A stretch of 40,074 nucleotides of DNA from Clostridia bacterium (GTDB lineage Bacteria > Bacillota > Clostridia > Oscillospirales > Butyricicoccaceae): positions 1 through 40,074 of the forward strand of contig JAFSBG010000158.1 of the NCBI GenBank assembly GCA_017441945.1, given 5' to 3'. Made by a program: the position numbers and the translations under genes. Within the stretch, counting starts at the first letter, position 1. Every line of letters begins with the position of its first letter. Below, one piece after another: positions 23,691 through 30,965 of this stretch. The notes below the pieces were generated by a model that made no database searches, was not told where the DNA came from, and saw nothing but the letters and a program-made list of their open reading frames with translations.

Positions 23691-23717
23691 TATAATATCT
23701 GTTATACAGATATTATA
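23691..23717. promoter_or_regulatory. Perfect inverted repeat with 11-bp arms overlapping the carD promoter
   Basis: TATAATATCTG (23691-23701) and CAGATATTATA (23707-23717) surround TTATA. The right arm contains the predicted -10 box, so a protein bound here would block transcription. A transcript starting downstream of that box could also form a hairpin from the rest. Confidence 0.6.
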
Positions 23718-23740
23718 GCATATTTTAACAGAAAATGTAA
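23712..23740 (-). promoter_or_regulatory. Probable promoter of carD
   Basis: On the minus strand a perfect TATAAT (23712-23717) with a weak TTACAT -35 (23735-23740) at 17-bp spacing, about 125 bp upstream of the start. Confidence 0.55.
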
Positions 23741-23812
23741 GGCAATATTTCTTTTTTGTATAATTTTCAGCTAATTTCCACAAGGTCATCATACTACATT
23801 TTGTGGATTATT

Positions 23813-24706
23813 TTACTTTACACCAAATGTATTGTGACTAATATAATCAATAACGGCTCTGAGACTTTTCGACATCCATTTATTTTTATGGTATATGAGC
23901 TGTTTCCATATATCGACCTGAGTTTCAGGCACATCTATGTATCTCAGCCTGCCCTCCATGACCCCTTTATCGGTCACAAACTGCGGCAGCCACGAAACAC
24001 CGATGCCCTTTTCGAGCATACTTATTATAAGGTCGGTGCGGCCTGTTTCAACGATAGGCGTCACATCGAGCGACAGCTTCGCCATGGCTTCATCAAAGGA
24101 ATGACGGTAGCCCATACCCTGCTCGGTCAGTATAAAAGGCATATCAGCCATCTCGCGCAGGGTGGCTCTGCCCTCTCTGCCATAAGGCGAATCCGCACCT
24201 GTGACAAAGCTCATCGCAACCCTTTCTTCCCTTGCAATCACATAGTTGCTGTCATATACATGGTCGTCAAGAGTCATCATCAGATCGGCTTCGTTCCTGT
24301 CCAGCATTCCGAACATCGCCTCGGTGTCAGCCGTCTGGAAATTAAGAGAAACACCGGGGTATCTGCAATGAAAGTCGCCGTAGTAACGCTTGATGAAATG
24401 CTCGCAGACCGAGTCTGAACTGACAATGCGGATAAGCCCCTGCACAGGCTTTTCCCTGCCCCAGTTTTCGCTCAGCTCATCGGTCATCAGCCTGATTTTG
24501 CCTGCGTAATCGAGCAGCTCTCTGCCCTTGTCTGTCAGGGTTATGGTGTGGTTTATGCGTTCAAAAAGCAGGCAGTCAAGCTCATTTTCAAGCTGTTTTA
24601 TCTGGAACGAAACGGTCGACTGGGAATACCCCAGCGCCTTCGCAGCTTTTGTAAAGCTCATCAGCTCGGCAACCTGCACAAAAGTTATAAGATTGCGGAT
24701 TTCCAT
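23813..24706 (-). CDS. LysR-family transcriptional regulator
   Basis: 297 residues, typical length. The N-terminal winged helix is MEIRNLITFVQVAELMSFTKAAKALGYSQSTVSFQIKQLE. From about residue 90 follows a periplasmic-binding-like effector domain (IRIVSSDSVCEHFIKRYYGDFHCRYPGVSL, EKGIGVSWLPQFV). LysR proteins act as tetramers, usually controlling a divergent target and themselves. The start at 24706 has an AGGAG site; a longer frame to 24775 would run through the promoter. The divergent region holds a LysR-type box and a strong opposite promoter, but no protein gene follows it. Confidence 0.92.
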   Translation of the reverse strand: MEIRNLITFVQVAELMSFTKAAKALGYSQSTVSFQIKQLENELDCLLFERINHTITLTDKGRELLDYAGKIRLMTDELSENWGREKPVQGLIRIVSSDSVCEHFIKRYYGDFHCRYPGVSLNFQTADTEAMFGMLDRNEADLMMTLDDHVYDSNYVIAREERVAMSFVTGADSPYGREGRATLREMADMPFILTEQGMGYRHSFDEAMAKLSLDVTPIVETGRTDLIISMLEKGIGVSWLPQFVTDKGVMEGRLRYIDVPETQVDIWKQLIYHKNKWMSKSLRAVIDYISHNTFGVK

Positions 24707-24736
24707 AGTTTTCTCCTGTGTATTGCTGTTGGTGTG

Positions 24737-24765
24737 ATTATACAATAAAATCTTCGGTAAAGCAA
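24737..24765 (-). promoter_or_regulatory. Promoter of lysR
   Basis: On the minus strand TTGCTT (24760-24765) and TATAAT (24737-24742) at 17-bp spacing, about 31 bp upstream of the start codon. Confidence 0.75.
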
Positions 24766-24772
24766 GAAGGTC

Positions 24773-24789
24773 CATCGAATTTTTCGATG
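24773..24789. promoter_or_regulatory. LysR-type binding box (T-N11-A inverted repeat)
   Basis: CATCGAA and TTCGATG are perfect arms around TTT, containing the T-N11-A pattern of LysR-type sites. Its centre lies about 65 bp before the predicted start of the divergent plus-strand transcript, the classical LysR recognition position, and just upstream of the lysR -35 box. Confidence 0.7.
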
Positions 24790-24810
24790 ATGATTATTGA
24801 AACTTCTCGT

Positions 24811-24839
24811 TTGACTGTTTGCCCCTGCTGTTATATAAT
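24811..24839 (+). promoter_or_regulatory. Strong divergent promoter facing away from lysR
   Basis: TTGACT (24811-24816) and TATAAT (24834-24839) with 17-bp spacing. Predicted transcription start near 24846. Confidence 0.82.
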
Positions 24840-24845
24840 AATGCC

Positions 24846-24990
24846 GTGGAAAACAAGAAACGGCTCTGCAGAATATGCCGCTTGCAGATTTTAAGGCGTA
24901 TCACAGCGCAGACAGTTTCGTAAGAGCATTTCCTTTCTCTTTTCTAATTACATAGTGAAATACCACCCTTGTCGGGTGGTATTTTATTTT
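24846..24990 (+). ncRNA. Candidate small RNA divergent from lysR
   Basis: A strong promoter with a LysR box lies upstream, and a terminator lies about 115 nt downstream. No credible protein is encoded in between. The only frames are a 25-codon GTG frame beginning at the predicted start site (24846) and a 17-codon ATG frame at 24841, both without ribosome sites. An internal TCTGCA/TGCAGA hairpin spans 24865-24888. It could be a LysR-controlled regulatory RNA, or the remains of a deleted target gene. Confidence 0.5.
24958..24990 (+). terminator. Intrinsic terminator of the divergent short transcript (bidirectional)
   Basis: CCACCC and GGGTGG arms (24963-24968, 24974-24979), extended by AAATA/TATTT. 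The plus-strand tail is ATTTTATTTT. The hairpin also ends the DUF1540 gene on the minus strand, where the T run is weaker. Confidence 0.85.
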
Positions 24991-25315
24991 ACTGATGCTT
25001 ATAAGTTTCGCACTGAGTGCATTCACATCTGTCCTCGCCAGCCGCTCTGCACTTTGTGATAGCTACGCTGTCTGCTTCACAGATTTTGTTTGAGTTGTAA
25101 GCGCACTTGACAGCTTCGCAGGAAATATAAGTTTCTGCGCCTGGTGCGCCGTGAGGCACATAGTTTACAGCGTCACTGCCACGCTTCTGATAGGACTTGC
25201 AGGAAGTTTCATCGGAAGTAAGAGCGTTATCGCCTGCAACCTTGATGGAGTTAAGGCAGCACTTGCCTGTTTCATTGTGGACACACTGTGTGACCGAACA
25301 TTTCAAAAAGCTCAT
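24989..25315 (-). CDS. Cys-rich protein with two DUF1540 domains
   Basis: A 108-residue protein with two copies of the small DUF1540 module. Copy 1 has CSVTQCVHNETGKCCLNSIKV and TSCKSY; copy 2, from about residue 66, has CEAVKCAYNSNKICEADSVAI and CECTQCETY. The regularly spaced Cys suggest metal binding. DUF1540 proteins are common in Clostridia, often abundant, and of unknown function. The start at 25315 has an AAAGGAA ribosome site. Monocistronic, ending in the hairpin at 24958-24990. Confidence 0.85.
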   Translation of the reverse strand: MSFLKCSVTQCVHNETGKCCLNSIKVAGDNALTSDETSCKSYQKRGSDAVNYVPHGAPGAETYISCEAVKCAYNSNKICEADSVAITKCRAAGEDRCECTQCETYKHQ

Positions 25316-25378
25316 AGTAATTTCCTTTCATTTTTGGATTTGCACACATATTTTTGCCCGTTAAGCGCATAAAATACC

Positions 25379-25407
25379 TTGACAAAAAAATTTTGTGATT
25401 TTATACT
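25379..25407 (+). promoter_or_regulatory. Consensus promoter facing the arsR-uvrC genes
   Basis: TTGACA (25379-25384) and TATACT (25402-25407), 17-bp spacing. The next plus-strand gene is about 400 nt away, beyond a hairpin array. Confidence 0.75.
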
Positions 25408-25429
25408 TTAATTAGATAAACTTCAAAAT

Positions 25430-25800
25430 AATAAATGAATTGACTTCGTCATAAATCGGTTTCACCATGAATTGCGTAAACGCATGAATTATTCGCTGTG
25501 CGAACATTGAGGTGCCTGCGGCGCATCGAATAGATGACAACCCCTACACCCCCTCACGCACAATCCCCGTAGGGGACGACGCCCTCGGCGTCCCGCCTTA
25601 TACAATTCGCCGCAGGCATCGATAACATACACCTTCGGTGATGCCATACGCTTCGCAATTACATGCACACTGCGTGTGATTACATACTGCTACGCAGATA
25701 TAAGGTGTGATAAATCACATTTGATAAAACCCTCTCCGTCAGTCCTGCGGACTGCCACCTCTCCCTACTTCGCAGGGCGAGGCTATAAACTTCCTGACAT
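25430..25800. repeat. Mini-hairpin array 4 with embedded dispersed elements
   Basis: First part (25438-25520): TGAC-TTC-GTCA, GGT-TTC-ACC, GCGT-AA-ACGC, TTCGC-TGT-GCGAA and GTGCC-TGC-GGCGC with ATGAATT-type linkers. Second part (25616-25728): CACC-TTC-GGTG, CACAC-TGC-GTGTG, CTGC-TAC-GCAG and GTGTGA-TAAA-TCACA with ATTACAT linkers. Between them is a GGACGACGCCCTCGGCGTCC hairpin. Element E with AGTCC-TGC-GGACT follows (25733-25785). The block lies between the promoter and arsR, so it would be transcribed as a leader. Confidence 0.72.
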
Positions 25801-25817
25801 TCTGAAAGGAGTCAATT

Positions 25818-26072
25818 ATGGACAAACTCTGGTCGGCGCTTTCCGACAAAACCCGCCGAGATATACTCATTCTGCTCCACGAAGGCGAAAAAAATGCAGG
25901 CGACATTGCCGCCCATTTCAGAATAAGCAAGCCTTCGATAAGCCACCACCTCTCTGTCCTCCGCGAGGCAAACCTTGTATATTCTCGCAAGGAGGGGCAG
26001 ACGATAATTTACGCTCTCAACAAGACAGCTCTCCGCGACGCTTCACGCTTCATTTCTTCCCTCACGAGGTAA
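25818..26072 (+). CDS. ArsR-family winged-helix regulator
   Basis: An 84-residue helix-turn-helix protein: LWSALSDKTRRDILILLHEGEKNAGDIAAHF, the recognition helix region SKPSISHHLSVLREANLV, then the wing RKEGQTIIYALN. It has no Cys or His cluster, so it is probably not a metal sensor. The AAAGGAG ribosome site is 7 nt before the ATG. Its stop is 5 nt before the uvrC start, so the two are one transcription unit. The partner signal and target are unknown; autoregulation of arsR-uvrC is plausible. Confidence 0.88.
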   Translation: MDKLWSALSDKTRRDILILLHEGEKNAGDIAAHFRISKPSISHHLSVLREANLVYSRKEGQTIIYALNKTALRDASRFISSLTR

Positions 26073-26077
26073 AAACT

Positions 26078-27886
26078 ATGTATGAAGAATTAAAAGAAAA
26101 AGCCCTCCTTCTGCCGATGGACAGCGGTGTCTACATCATGCAGGACAAGGACGGCACTATTATTTATATAGGCAAGGCGAAGCACCTGAAAAACCGCGTC
26201 AGCTCCTATTTCGTCAATCTTTCGTCCCACAACGAAAAGACCTTGCAGATGATTCGCCGTATCGACACCTTCCGCTATGTGGTCACAAAGACCGAGTTTG
26301 ACGCTCTGCTTTTGGAATCCCAGCTCATCAAGCAGCACAAGCCGAAGTACAACATTCTGCTCAAGGACGACAAGGGCTATCCTTTCGTCCGCCTCGGCAA
26401 CGAGCCTTACGCACGATTTGAGGTTGTAAACCGCAAGCTCCGCGACAAAGCCAAGTATTTCGGTCCGTTCAGCAGCCGCGGCCAGGCTTATAAAGCTCTC
26501 GATTTAGTACACACCATCTTCCAGATGCCCACCTGCACAAGGGTATTCCCTCGCGACTTCGGCAAGGCTCGTCCGTGCCTCAACTACCACATGGAAAAGT
26601 GCATGGGTGTCTGCAAGGGGGATATTTCAGCCGAGCAGTATGCCGAATTTTTAGACAAGGCAGGCAGAATTTTAGACGGCAAATATGAGGGCTTAGCCGA
26701 GGAATTTGAAGAAAAAATGCTCAAAGCATCGGAAGACCTAGAGTTTGAAAAGGCGGCTTCATACCGCGATAAAATCATCACCCTTAAAAAGATGAGCCAG
26801 GGTCAGGGCGTATTTTCCAAAAGTCTTGTGGACACCGACATTGTAGCTTATGCCACCCTCAATATGCGCGCCTGCGTTGTCAAAATGAGCTATATTGCAG
26901 GCACTCTGCTTGATAAAGAAGCTGTTTTCTTTGACGGCTGTGATGAAAATGATGCAAATGAGGTTATGGAAAGCTTCATCAAGCAGTATTACGAGGCTCA
27001 GGGCTTTGCGCCGAAAAATATAATCCTTTCCCACGAGCTTGACCTTGACGCTCTCAGCGAATATGTGTCCCATGTGGCAAACCGCAAGGTCAATATGGCT
27101 GTGCCACAGAAGGGCGAAAAGCGTTTTCAGGTCACTCTCGCCCTCGACAATGCACGCAAGGAGCTTGAACTCCGTGAAAAATTGGGTGAAAAGCACCTTA
27201 AATCTCTTGAAATGCTGACAGAAATGCTCGGTTTTGAGCCGACACGAATCGAAAGCTACGATATTTCCCACTATGCAGGGGATATGACGGTCTGTGGTAT
27301 GGTGGTTTTTGAAAACGGCAGACCACTCAAGAAGGCTTACAAGCGCTTCAAAATCGAAACGGCAAAGGGCGGCGACGACTATGCTTCATTGCAGGAAGCT
27401 GTCTCCCGTCGTCTTGACAGAGCCTTAAACGGCGACGAAAGTTTCCTCCCTCTGCCCGATTTATTCCTCATCGACGGCGGTCTGGGGCAGGTACACGCCA
27501 TCGAAAAGGTTTTCAACGAAAAGCGCATCGACATTCCGTTACTCGGCATGGTCAAGGACGACAAGCACCGCACAAGAGAGCTTATTGATGCTGACGGCAA
27601 TCTTTTCGGCATCGACACCAAGCCCCCCGTTTTCGCCTTTATCACCCGAATTCAGGACGAGGTCCACCGCTTCTCGATTGAATATAACAAGACTTTACGC
27701 AGTAAAAAGCTGACAAAATCCACCCTTGACAACATCGACGGCATCGGCGACGAGCGCAAGGCGAAGCTGCTCCGTCATTTCAAGACGATAACCGCCATCA
27801 AAAACGCAAGCATAAGCGAACTTTCGGAAATCATCCCCGAAAAGATAGCATATAATGTATATGCGTATTTCCACAAGGAAGATTGA
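26078..27886 (+). CDS. uvrC: Excinuclease ABC subunit C
   Basis: 602 residues, full length. UvrC makes both incisions around DNA lesions during nucleotide excision repair, after UvrA/UvrB recognition. Domains are an N-terminal GIY-YIG nuclease (GVYIMQ at 17-22, YIGKAK at 30-35), a UVR domain (DLEFEKAASYRDKI near 220) and an RNase H-like nuclease (IESYDISHYAGDMTVCGMVVFENG, DLFLIDGGLGQVHA). A C-terminal helix-hairpin-helix pair follows (NIDGIGDERKAKLL). The frame is open upstream to 25676, but the ATG at 26078 has a GAGGT site 7 nt upstream inside the arsR end and gives the standard N-terminus. Confidence 0.95.
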   Translation: MYEELKEKALLLPMDSGVYIMQDKDGTIIYIGKAKHLKNRVSSYFVNLSSHNEKTLQMIRRIDTFRYVVTKTEFDALLLESQLIKQHKPKYNILLKDDKGYPFVRLGNEPYARFEVVNRKLRDKAKYFGPFSSRGQAYKALDLVHTIFQMPTCTRVFPRDFGKARPCLNYHMEKCMGVCKGDISAEQYAEFLDKAGRILDGKYEGLAEEFEEKMLKASEDLEFEKAASYRDKIITLKKMSQGQGVFSKSLVDTDIVAYATLNMRACVVKMSYIAGTLLDKEAVFFDGCDENDANEVMESFIKQYYEAQGFAPKNIILSHELDLDALSEYVSHVANRKVNMAVPQKGEKRFQVTLALDNARKELELREKLGEKHLKSLEMLTEMLGFEPTRIESYDISHYAGDMTVCGMVVFENGRPLKKAYKRFKIETAKGGDDYASLQEAVSRRLDRALNGDESFLPLPDLFLIDGGLGQVHAIEKVFNEKRIDIPLLGMVKDDKHRTRELIDADGNLFGIDTKPPVFAFITRIQDEVHRFSIEYNKTLRSKKLTKSTLDNIDGIGDERKAKLLRHFKTITAIKNASISELSEIIPEKIAYNVYAYFHKED

Positions 27887-27889
27887 TTC

Positions 27890-27995
27890 AACGGGCGGGC
27901 ATGGAAACCCGCCCCTACGAACAGTTCATAAAAAATAAATTGTAGGGGAGGGTCTCGCGACGCGTAGCTAGTACTCTGGAGTATGCCCTCCCGTT
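27890..27995. repeat. Element C and an interrupted GTAGGGGAGGG element between uvrC and ddh
   Basis: 27892-27916 is a GGGCGGG/CCCGCCC hairpin. 27942-27993 is a GTAGGGGAGGGTCTC...TGCCCTCCCG element, like those at 15302 and 22588, but with 27 extra nt (27957-27983) in the loop. The CCCTCCC hairpin followed by T residues on the minus strand may terminate ddh. Confidence 0.7.
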
Positions 27996-27997
27996 TT

Positions 27998-28891
27998 TCA
28001 CATCATATCGAAAATATTTCCTCTCGCCAGATACCTCACAGGCACATCTGCCATGGTGAATGCCCCTGTTTTGCCCTCACAATTCATACGGTAAGCCGCT
28101 CTCGCGCAGGCGACTAAAATACTTGCCGTAAAATCGGGATTTGAAGCCATTCTGAGCCGTAATTCCATAGCGCTCTCACCGTTATCACACACCACTCTAC
28201 CGCCGTGGGATAATCTGCTGTGATTTTGCCTTAATTCATTAAGGCTGACAAAATGCACCGCCGTATCATAGCCTGCAAAATATTTGGGCATAGTCTTGAT
28301 TTTATGCTCAATTTCAGCCTTGTCGGCATTGTTTTCAGCCACAACGAAGCACTCACGCCTGTGCATTTTATGGGGATTATCCCCCTCATAATTATAATTG
28401 GGAATGGTGTACTGCCTTGCATCAATAACTCCGTCAATTTTCCGAATGGCATCGGAATGTCCCTGACTTACCCCCTTGCCCCAGTAGGTTTTGGTGCGTC
28501 CGTCGGGCAGAATAGCATCGGCATAGATACGCATGAGCGAAAACAGCCCAGGGTCCCAGCCGCAGGAAATAAGGGCGGTCTTGCCCCCTTTTTCAGCCGA
28601 TTTATTCACATTTTCATAGTGTTTCGCTATGTCTGCATGGGTATCAAAGCTGTCGACCACATTGAAATGCCCGGCTAAAAAGGGAGTCATAACGGGCAAA
28701 TCCTTTGCGCTGCCGCCGCACAGGATAAGCGTGTCAATTTCATTCTTATACTCCATAATCTCATCATAAGGCAGAGTATCTGTGATATTTCTCCGTGAAA
28801 ACACCCCAAAAAGCTCCATATCTGGCGTATTTTTCACGATTTTCACAGCGCTCCTGCCAAGATTCCCCATACCAACCACCGCAATTTTCAT
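27998..28891 (-). CDS. ddh: meso-Diaminopimelate D-dehydrogenase
   Basis: A 297-residue NADP-dependent enzyme that makes meso-diaminopimelate from tetrahydrodipicolinate in one step, for lysine and peptidoglycan. The N-terminal Rossmann loop is VVGMGNLGRS. Other family signatures are LCGGSAKDLP, VDSFDTHADI, SCGWDPGLFSL, YWGKGVSQGHSDAIRKIDGV and HKMHRRECFVV. The start at 28891 has a GAGGTGAT site; a frame to 28939 would add 16 codons from the leader. Divergent from the gene at 28998. Confidence 0.93.
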   Translation of the reverse strand: MKIAVVGMGNLGRSAVKIVKNTPDMELFGVFSRRNITDTLPYDEIMEYKNEIDTLILCGGSAKDLPVMTPFLAGHFNVVDSFDTHADIAKHYENVNKSAEKGGKTALISCGWDPGLFSLMRIYADAILPDGRTKTYWGKGVSQGHSDAIRKIDGVIDARQYTIPNYNYEGDNPHKMHRRECFVVAENNADKAEIEHKIKTMPKYFAGYDTAVHFVSLNELRQNHSRLSHGGRVVCDNGESAMELRLRMASNPDFTASILVACARAAYRMNCEGKTGAFTMADVPVRYLARGNIFDMM

Positions 28892-28907
28892 ATAATCACC
28901 TCGGTTA

Positions 28908-28925
28908 TGTGTATGAGGATACACA
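28908..28925. promoter_or_regulatory. Inverted repeat in the ddh leader
   Basis: TGTGTAT and ATACACA are perfect 7-bp arms around GAGG, 17-34 bp upstream of the ddh start. It could be an operator or a leader hairpin near the ribosome site. Confidence 0.4.
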
Positions 28926-28938
28926 GATAAATATACCA

Positions 28939-28967
28939 TTTACACCTTATATTATATATGATATAAT
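28939..28967 (+). promoter_or_regulatory. Sigma-A promoter of the membrane-anchored protein gene
   Basis: TTTACA (28939-28944) and TATAAT (28962-28967) with 17-bp spacing, 30 bp upstream of the start. Confidence 0.8.
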
Positions 28968-28997
28968 TATCTTAACATAACACAAGGAGGTATGCTT

Positions 28998-29555
28998 ATG
29001 AAAAAGCTCATTCCGATAGGGCTGGCTGTTATTCTTGCTGCTGTTGCCTTTTTAATCCCTCGCGGCACAAGCCTTGACGATGCTTCGGCTGAAATTATGG
29101 CGCAGGTCAGGGCGATTCCCGACGGCACAGATTTTAATTTTTACCTTAATCAGCATCACCTCATCAGCGGCGAAAATGTTCTGGAAGAAATCCATGAATC
29201 CCTCAAGCCATACAAAAAGCCGACCACAGATATGCTGAACAATCTTTCCGGCTCGCTCCTCCAAGTCTATGACAACTACAAGCTGGCTGACGAGAGCGAA
29301 AAGCAGATGATTTATAATTTTATCGATTCGATAGAGTTTACCGATGTTTCTGCCCACGATGCTCCGCCTGTTGGCGAATCCTATGTGCTTGAGTTTCGCG
29401 GCGAAAATGCTGTCAGCCTTCATCTCAATCCGACAACAAACGGCGGTCATATCTGCAAAATGACCGAAGTAAATGGCAAGGACAAGGTTGTTATGATAAA
29501 ATACACCTCGTCCGATGTGGCAAAGCTGTGCGGATTGATTGAGGCGGGCGAATAG
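28998..29555 (+). CDS. Membrane-anchored protein of unknown function (intact paralogue of 30966-31519)
   Basis: A 185-residue protein with one N-terminal hydrophobic segment (LIPIGLAVILAAVAFLIP) and no lipobox Cys, so probably anchored with the rest outside. The exported part has no recognised domain. Its C-terminal half (FTDVSAHDAP, YVLEFRGENAVSLHL, KMTEV) aligns with the rescued translation of the frameshifted gene at 30966-31519, defining a small family. The start at 28998 is 7 nt after AAGGAGG; the ATG at 28992 is too close to it. Preceded by its own promoter. Confidence 0.75.
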   Translation: MKKLIPIGLAVILAAVAFLIPRGTSLDDASAEIMAQVRAIPDGTDFNFYLNQHHLISGENVLEEIHESLKPYKKPTTDMLNNLSGSLLQVYDNYKLADESEKQMIYNFIDSIEFTDVSAHDAPPVGESYVLEFRGENAVSLHLNPTTNGGHICKMTEVNGKDKVVMIKYTSSDVAKLCGLIEAGE

Positions 29556-29693
29556 AGTATGCGGGATGTCATAAATGCCATCCCCTACATAGATTGTGCA
29601 AACCGCAGGAGATTCTTCGCATACGCTCAGAATGACAAAGCAGCCATATTCACTTAACGCCTGCGGCTACAACCCCTCCGTTTTTTATTACAT
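29556..29693. repeat. Repeat block: element A and start of element F
   Basis: It contains the inverted form of element A (GATTCTTCGCATACGCTCAG, about 29612-29631) and the CAACCCCTCCG head of an element F copy that continues into the terminator at 29694-29728. Confidence 0.65.
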
Positions 29694-29728
29694 AAAAAAC
29701 ACCTCCCCTTGCACAGGGGAGGCTTTTT
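29694..29728 (-). terminator. Element F hairpin acting as terminator of the M24 peptidase gene
   Basis: CCTCCCC (29702-29708) pairs with GGGGAGG (29716-29722). T runs follow on both strands, so it can stop transcription either way. An example of a dispersed element serving as a terminator. Confidence 0.7.
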
Positions 29729-29745
29729 AAGGTTATATGTACATC

Positions 29746-30840
29746 TTACTTGATGATGATCATTTCCTTTGTTGCGTGGTTGAGGACTTCTGTTTCGCCC
29801 TTTTCATTGATGATAACGATATCTTCGATTCTTACGCCGATTTCGTCCTTGATATAGATACCCGGCTCGATGGAGAATGCCATACCTGGTTCAAGATTTC
29901 TCTTTGTAACGCCTGTGATGTATGGAGCTTCATGGCCTGCGTAGCCGATGCCGTGGCCGAGACGATGTGTGAAGTACTGACCGAAGCCTGCTTCGCCGAT
30001 AACGTCGCGTGCAGCCTTTTCAACATCAGGGATATATGCGCCATTTTTAGCAGCTTCAATACCCTTGAGGTTAGCAGCTAAAACTGTATTGTAAACCAGC
30101 TTTTCGCGTTCTGTTGGCTCGCCGACAAATACTGTTCTTGTGATGTCAGACCACATACCCTTATATGTGCAGCCATAGTCCATTTCAACGATGTCCTTTT
30201 CCTTGACAACGCCGGACTTTCCGCCGTAATGTGGGAGAGCTGCGTTTTCGCCGCGTGCAACGATACCGCCGCCAGCAGAGTCAGCGCCGTTTGCAAGCAT
30301 AACTTCCTTGATCTTATTTACGATATCGCCTTCTGTCATACCAGGCTTGATGAACTTTACTATTTCTTCAAATGCCTTGTCAGCGATGAGGGAAGCCTTG
30401 CGGAGGTTTTCAAGCTCTTCAGGAGTCTTGATGATGCGTGTTTCTTCAAGATAGTCCTTGCCGTTGACAAACTTGATGTCGAGCTTTTCCATCATCTTGC
30501 ACATATTGAATGCACGAACAGCGCCGTTGACAGCAATAGTCTTGCCCATAAGGCCGTGTTCTTCAAATGCCTTCTTGACGATATCTGTAAAGTCTTCGCC
30601 GTCAAACCAGCCGTAAACGTCGTGACCAGGAATCATATCCTTTGCTTCGTCAACTGTGAGAAGGTTGCAGATATAGAAATAATCGCCGTCATTCTTGATG
30701 ATGAGAGCCTGGAATCTTTCGCAGAGATGTGTGGATGTGCCGAGAAGGAACACCATATCGTTGCCTGGTGCGACCATCAAAGCATCAACGTTATCCTTTT
30801 TCATAACTTCGCCGAGTTTTACGAGCATTTCGTTATTCAT
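29746..30840 (-). CDS. M24 family metallopeptidase (Xaa-Pro dipeptidase/aminopeptidase type)
   Basis: 364 residues with an N-terminal creatinase-like domain (about 1-130) and a C-terminal pita-bread catalytic domain. All five metal ligands are visible: Asp221 (MDYGC), Asp232 (SDITRT), His296 (HRLGHGIG), Glu325 (SIEPGIY) and Glu339 (RIEDIV). It would release N-terminal residues from peptides with Pro in second position, in the cytosol, complementing the two S9 enzymes. The start has a GGGAGAAA site. Monocistronic. Confidence 0.92.
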   Translation of the reverse strand: MNNEMLVKLGEVMKKDNVDALMVAPGNDMVFLLGTSTHLCERFQALIIKNDGDYFYICNLLTVDEAKDMIPGHDVYGWFDGEDFTDIVKKAFEEHGLMGKTIAVNGAVRAFNMCKMMEKLDIKFVNGKDYLEETRIIKTPEELENLRKASLIADKAFEEIVKFIKPGMTEGDIVNKIKEVMLANGADSAGGGIVARGENAALPHYGGKSGVVKEKDIVEMDYGCTYKGMWSDITRTVFVGEPTEREKLVYNTVLAANLKGIEAAKNGAYIPDVEKAARDVIGEAGFGQYFTHRLGHGIGYAGHEAPYITGVTKRNLEPGMAFSIEPGIYIKDEIGVRIEDIVIINEKGETEVLNHATKEMIIIK

Positions 30841-30939
30841 ATATATTTCTCCCTTCGAGATATAAATTTCATTATGAATATTGTATCATAACTTAAAGAA
30901 AATTTCCATAGTTTTTGTGAAAAATATTGAAAATAAATA

Positions 30940-30965
30940 AGCCGCCCGCAACGGACGGCTTTGTT
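30940..30965 (-). terminator. Terminator downstream of the frameshifted gene
   Basis: AAGCCG and CGGCTT arms continue with one mismatch to a CAA loop. On the minus strand ATTTATTTTC follows. It sits right after the restored stop codon at 30966, supporting that the original gene ended there. Confidence 0.75.

Noticed and set aside
24841..24923. Short peptides encoded in the lysR-divergent transcript
   Set aside because: The ATG frame begins upstream of the predicted transcript start and the GTG frame would be leaderless. Neither has a ribosome site.
25430..25728. CRISPR array as an explanation of the regularly spaced hairpins
   Set aside because: Linkers are only 7-9 nt, the unit lengths vary and the repeated part is the linker rather than a 25-40 nt repeat. 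No cas genes are present.
28892..28998. Minus-strand consensus promoter for ddh
   Set aside because: Several TATAAT-like hexamers occur in the AT-rich gap, but no -35 partner at 16-18 bp was convincing enough to list.
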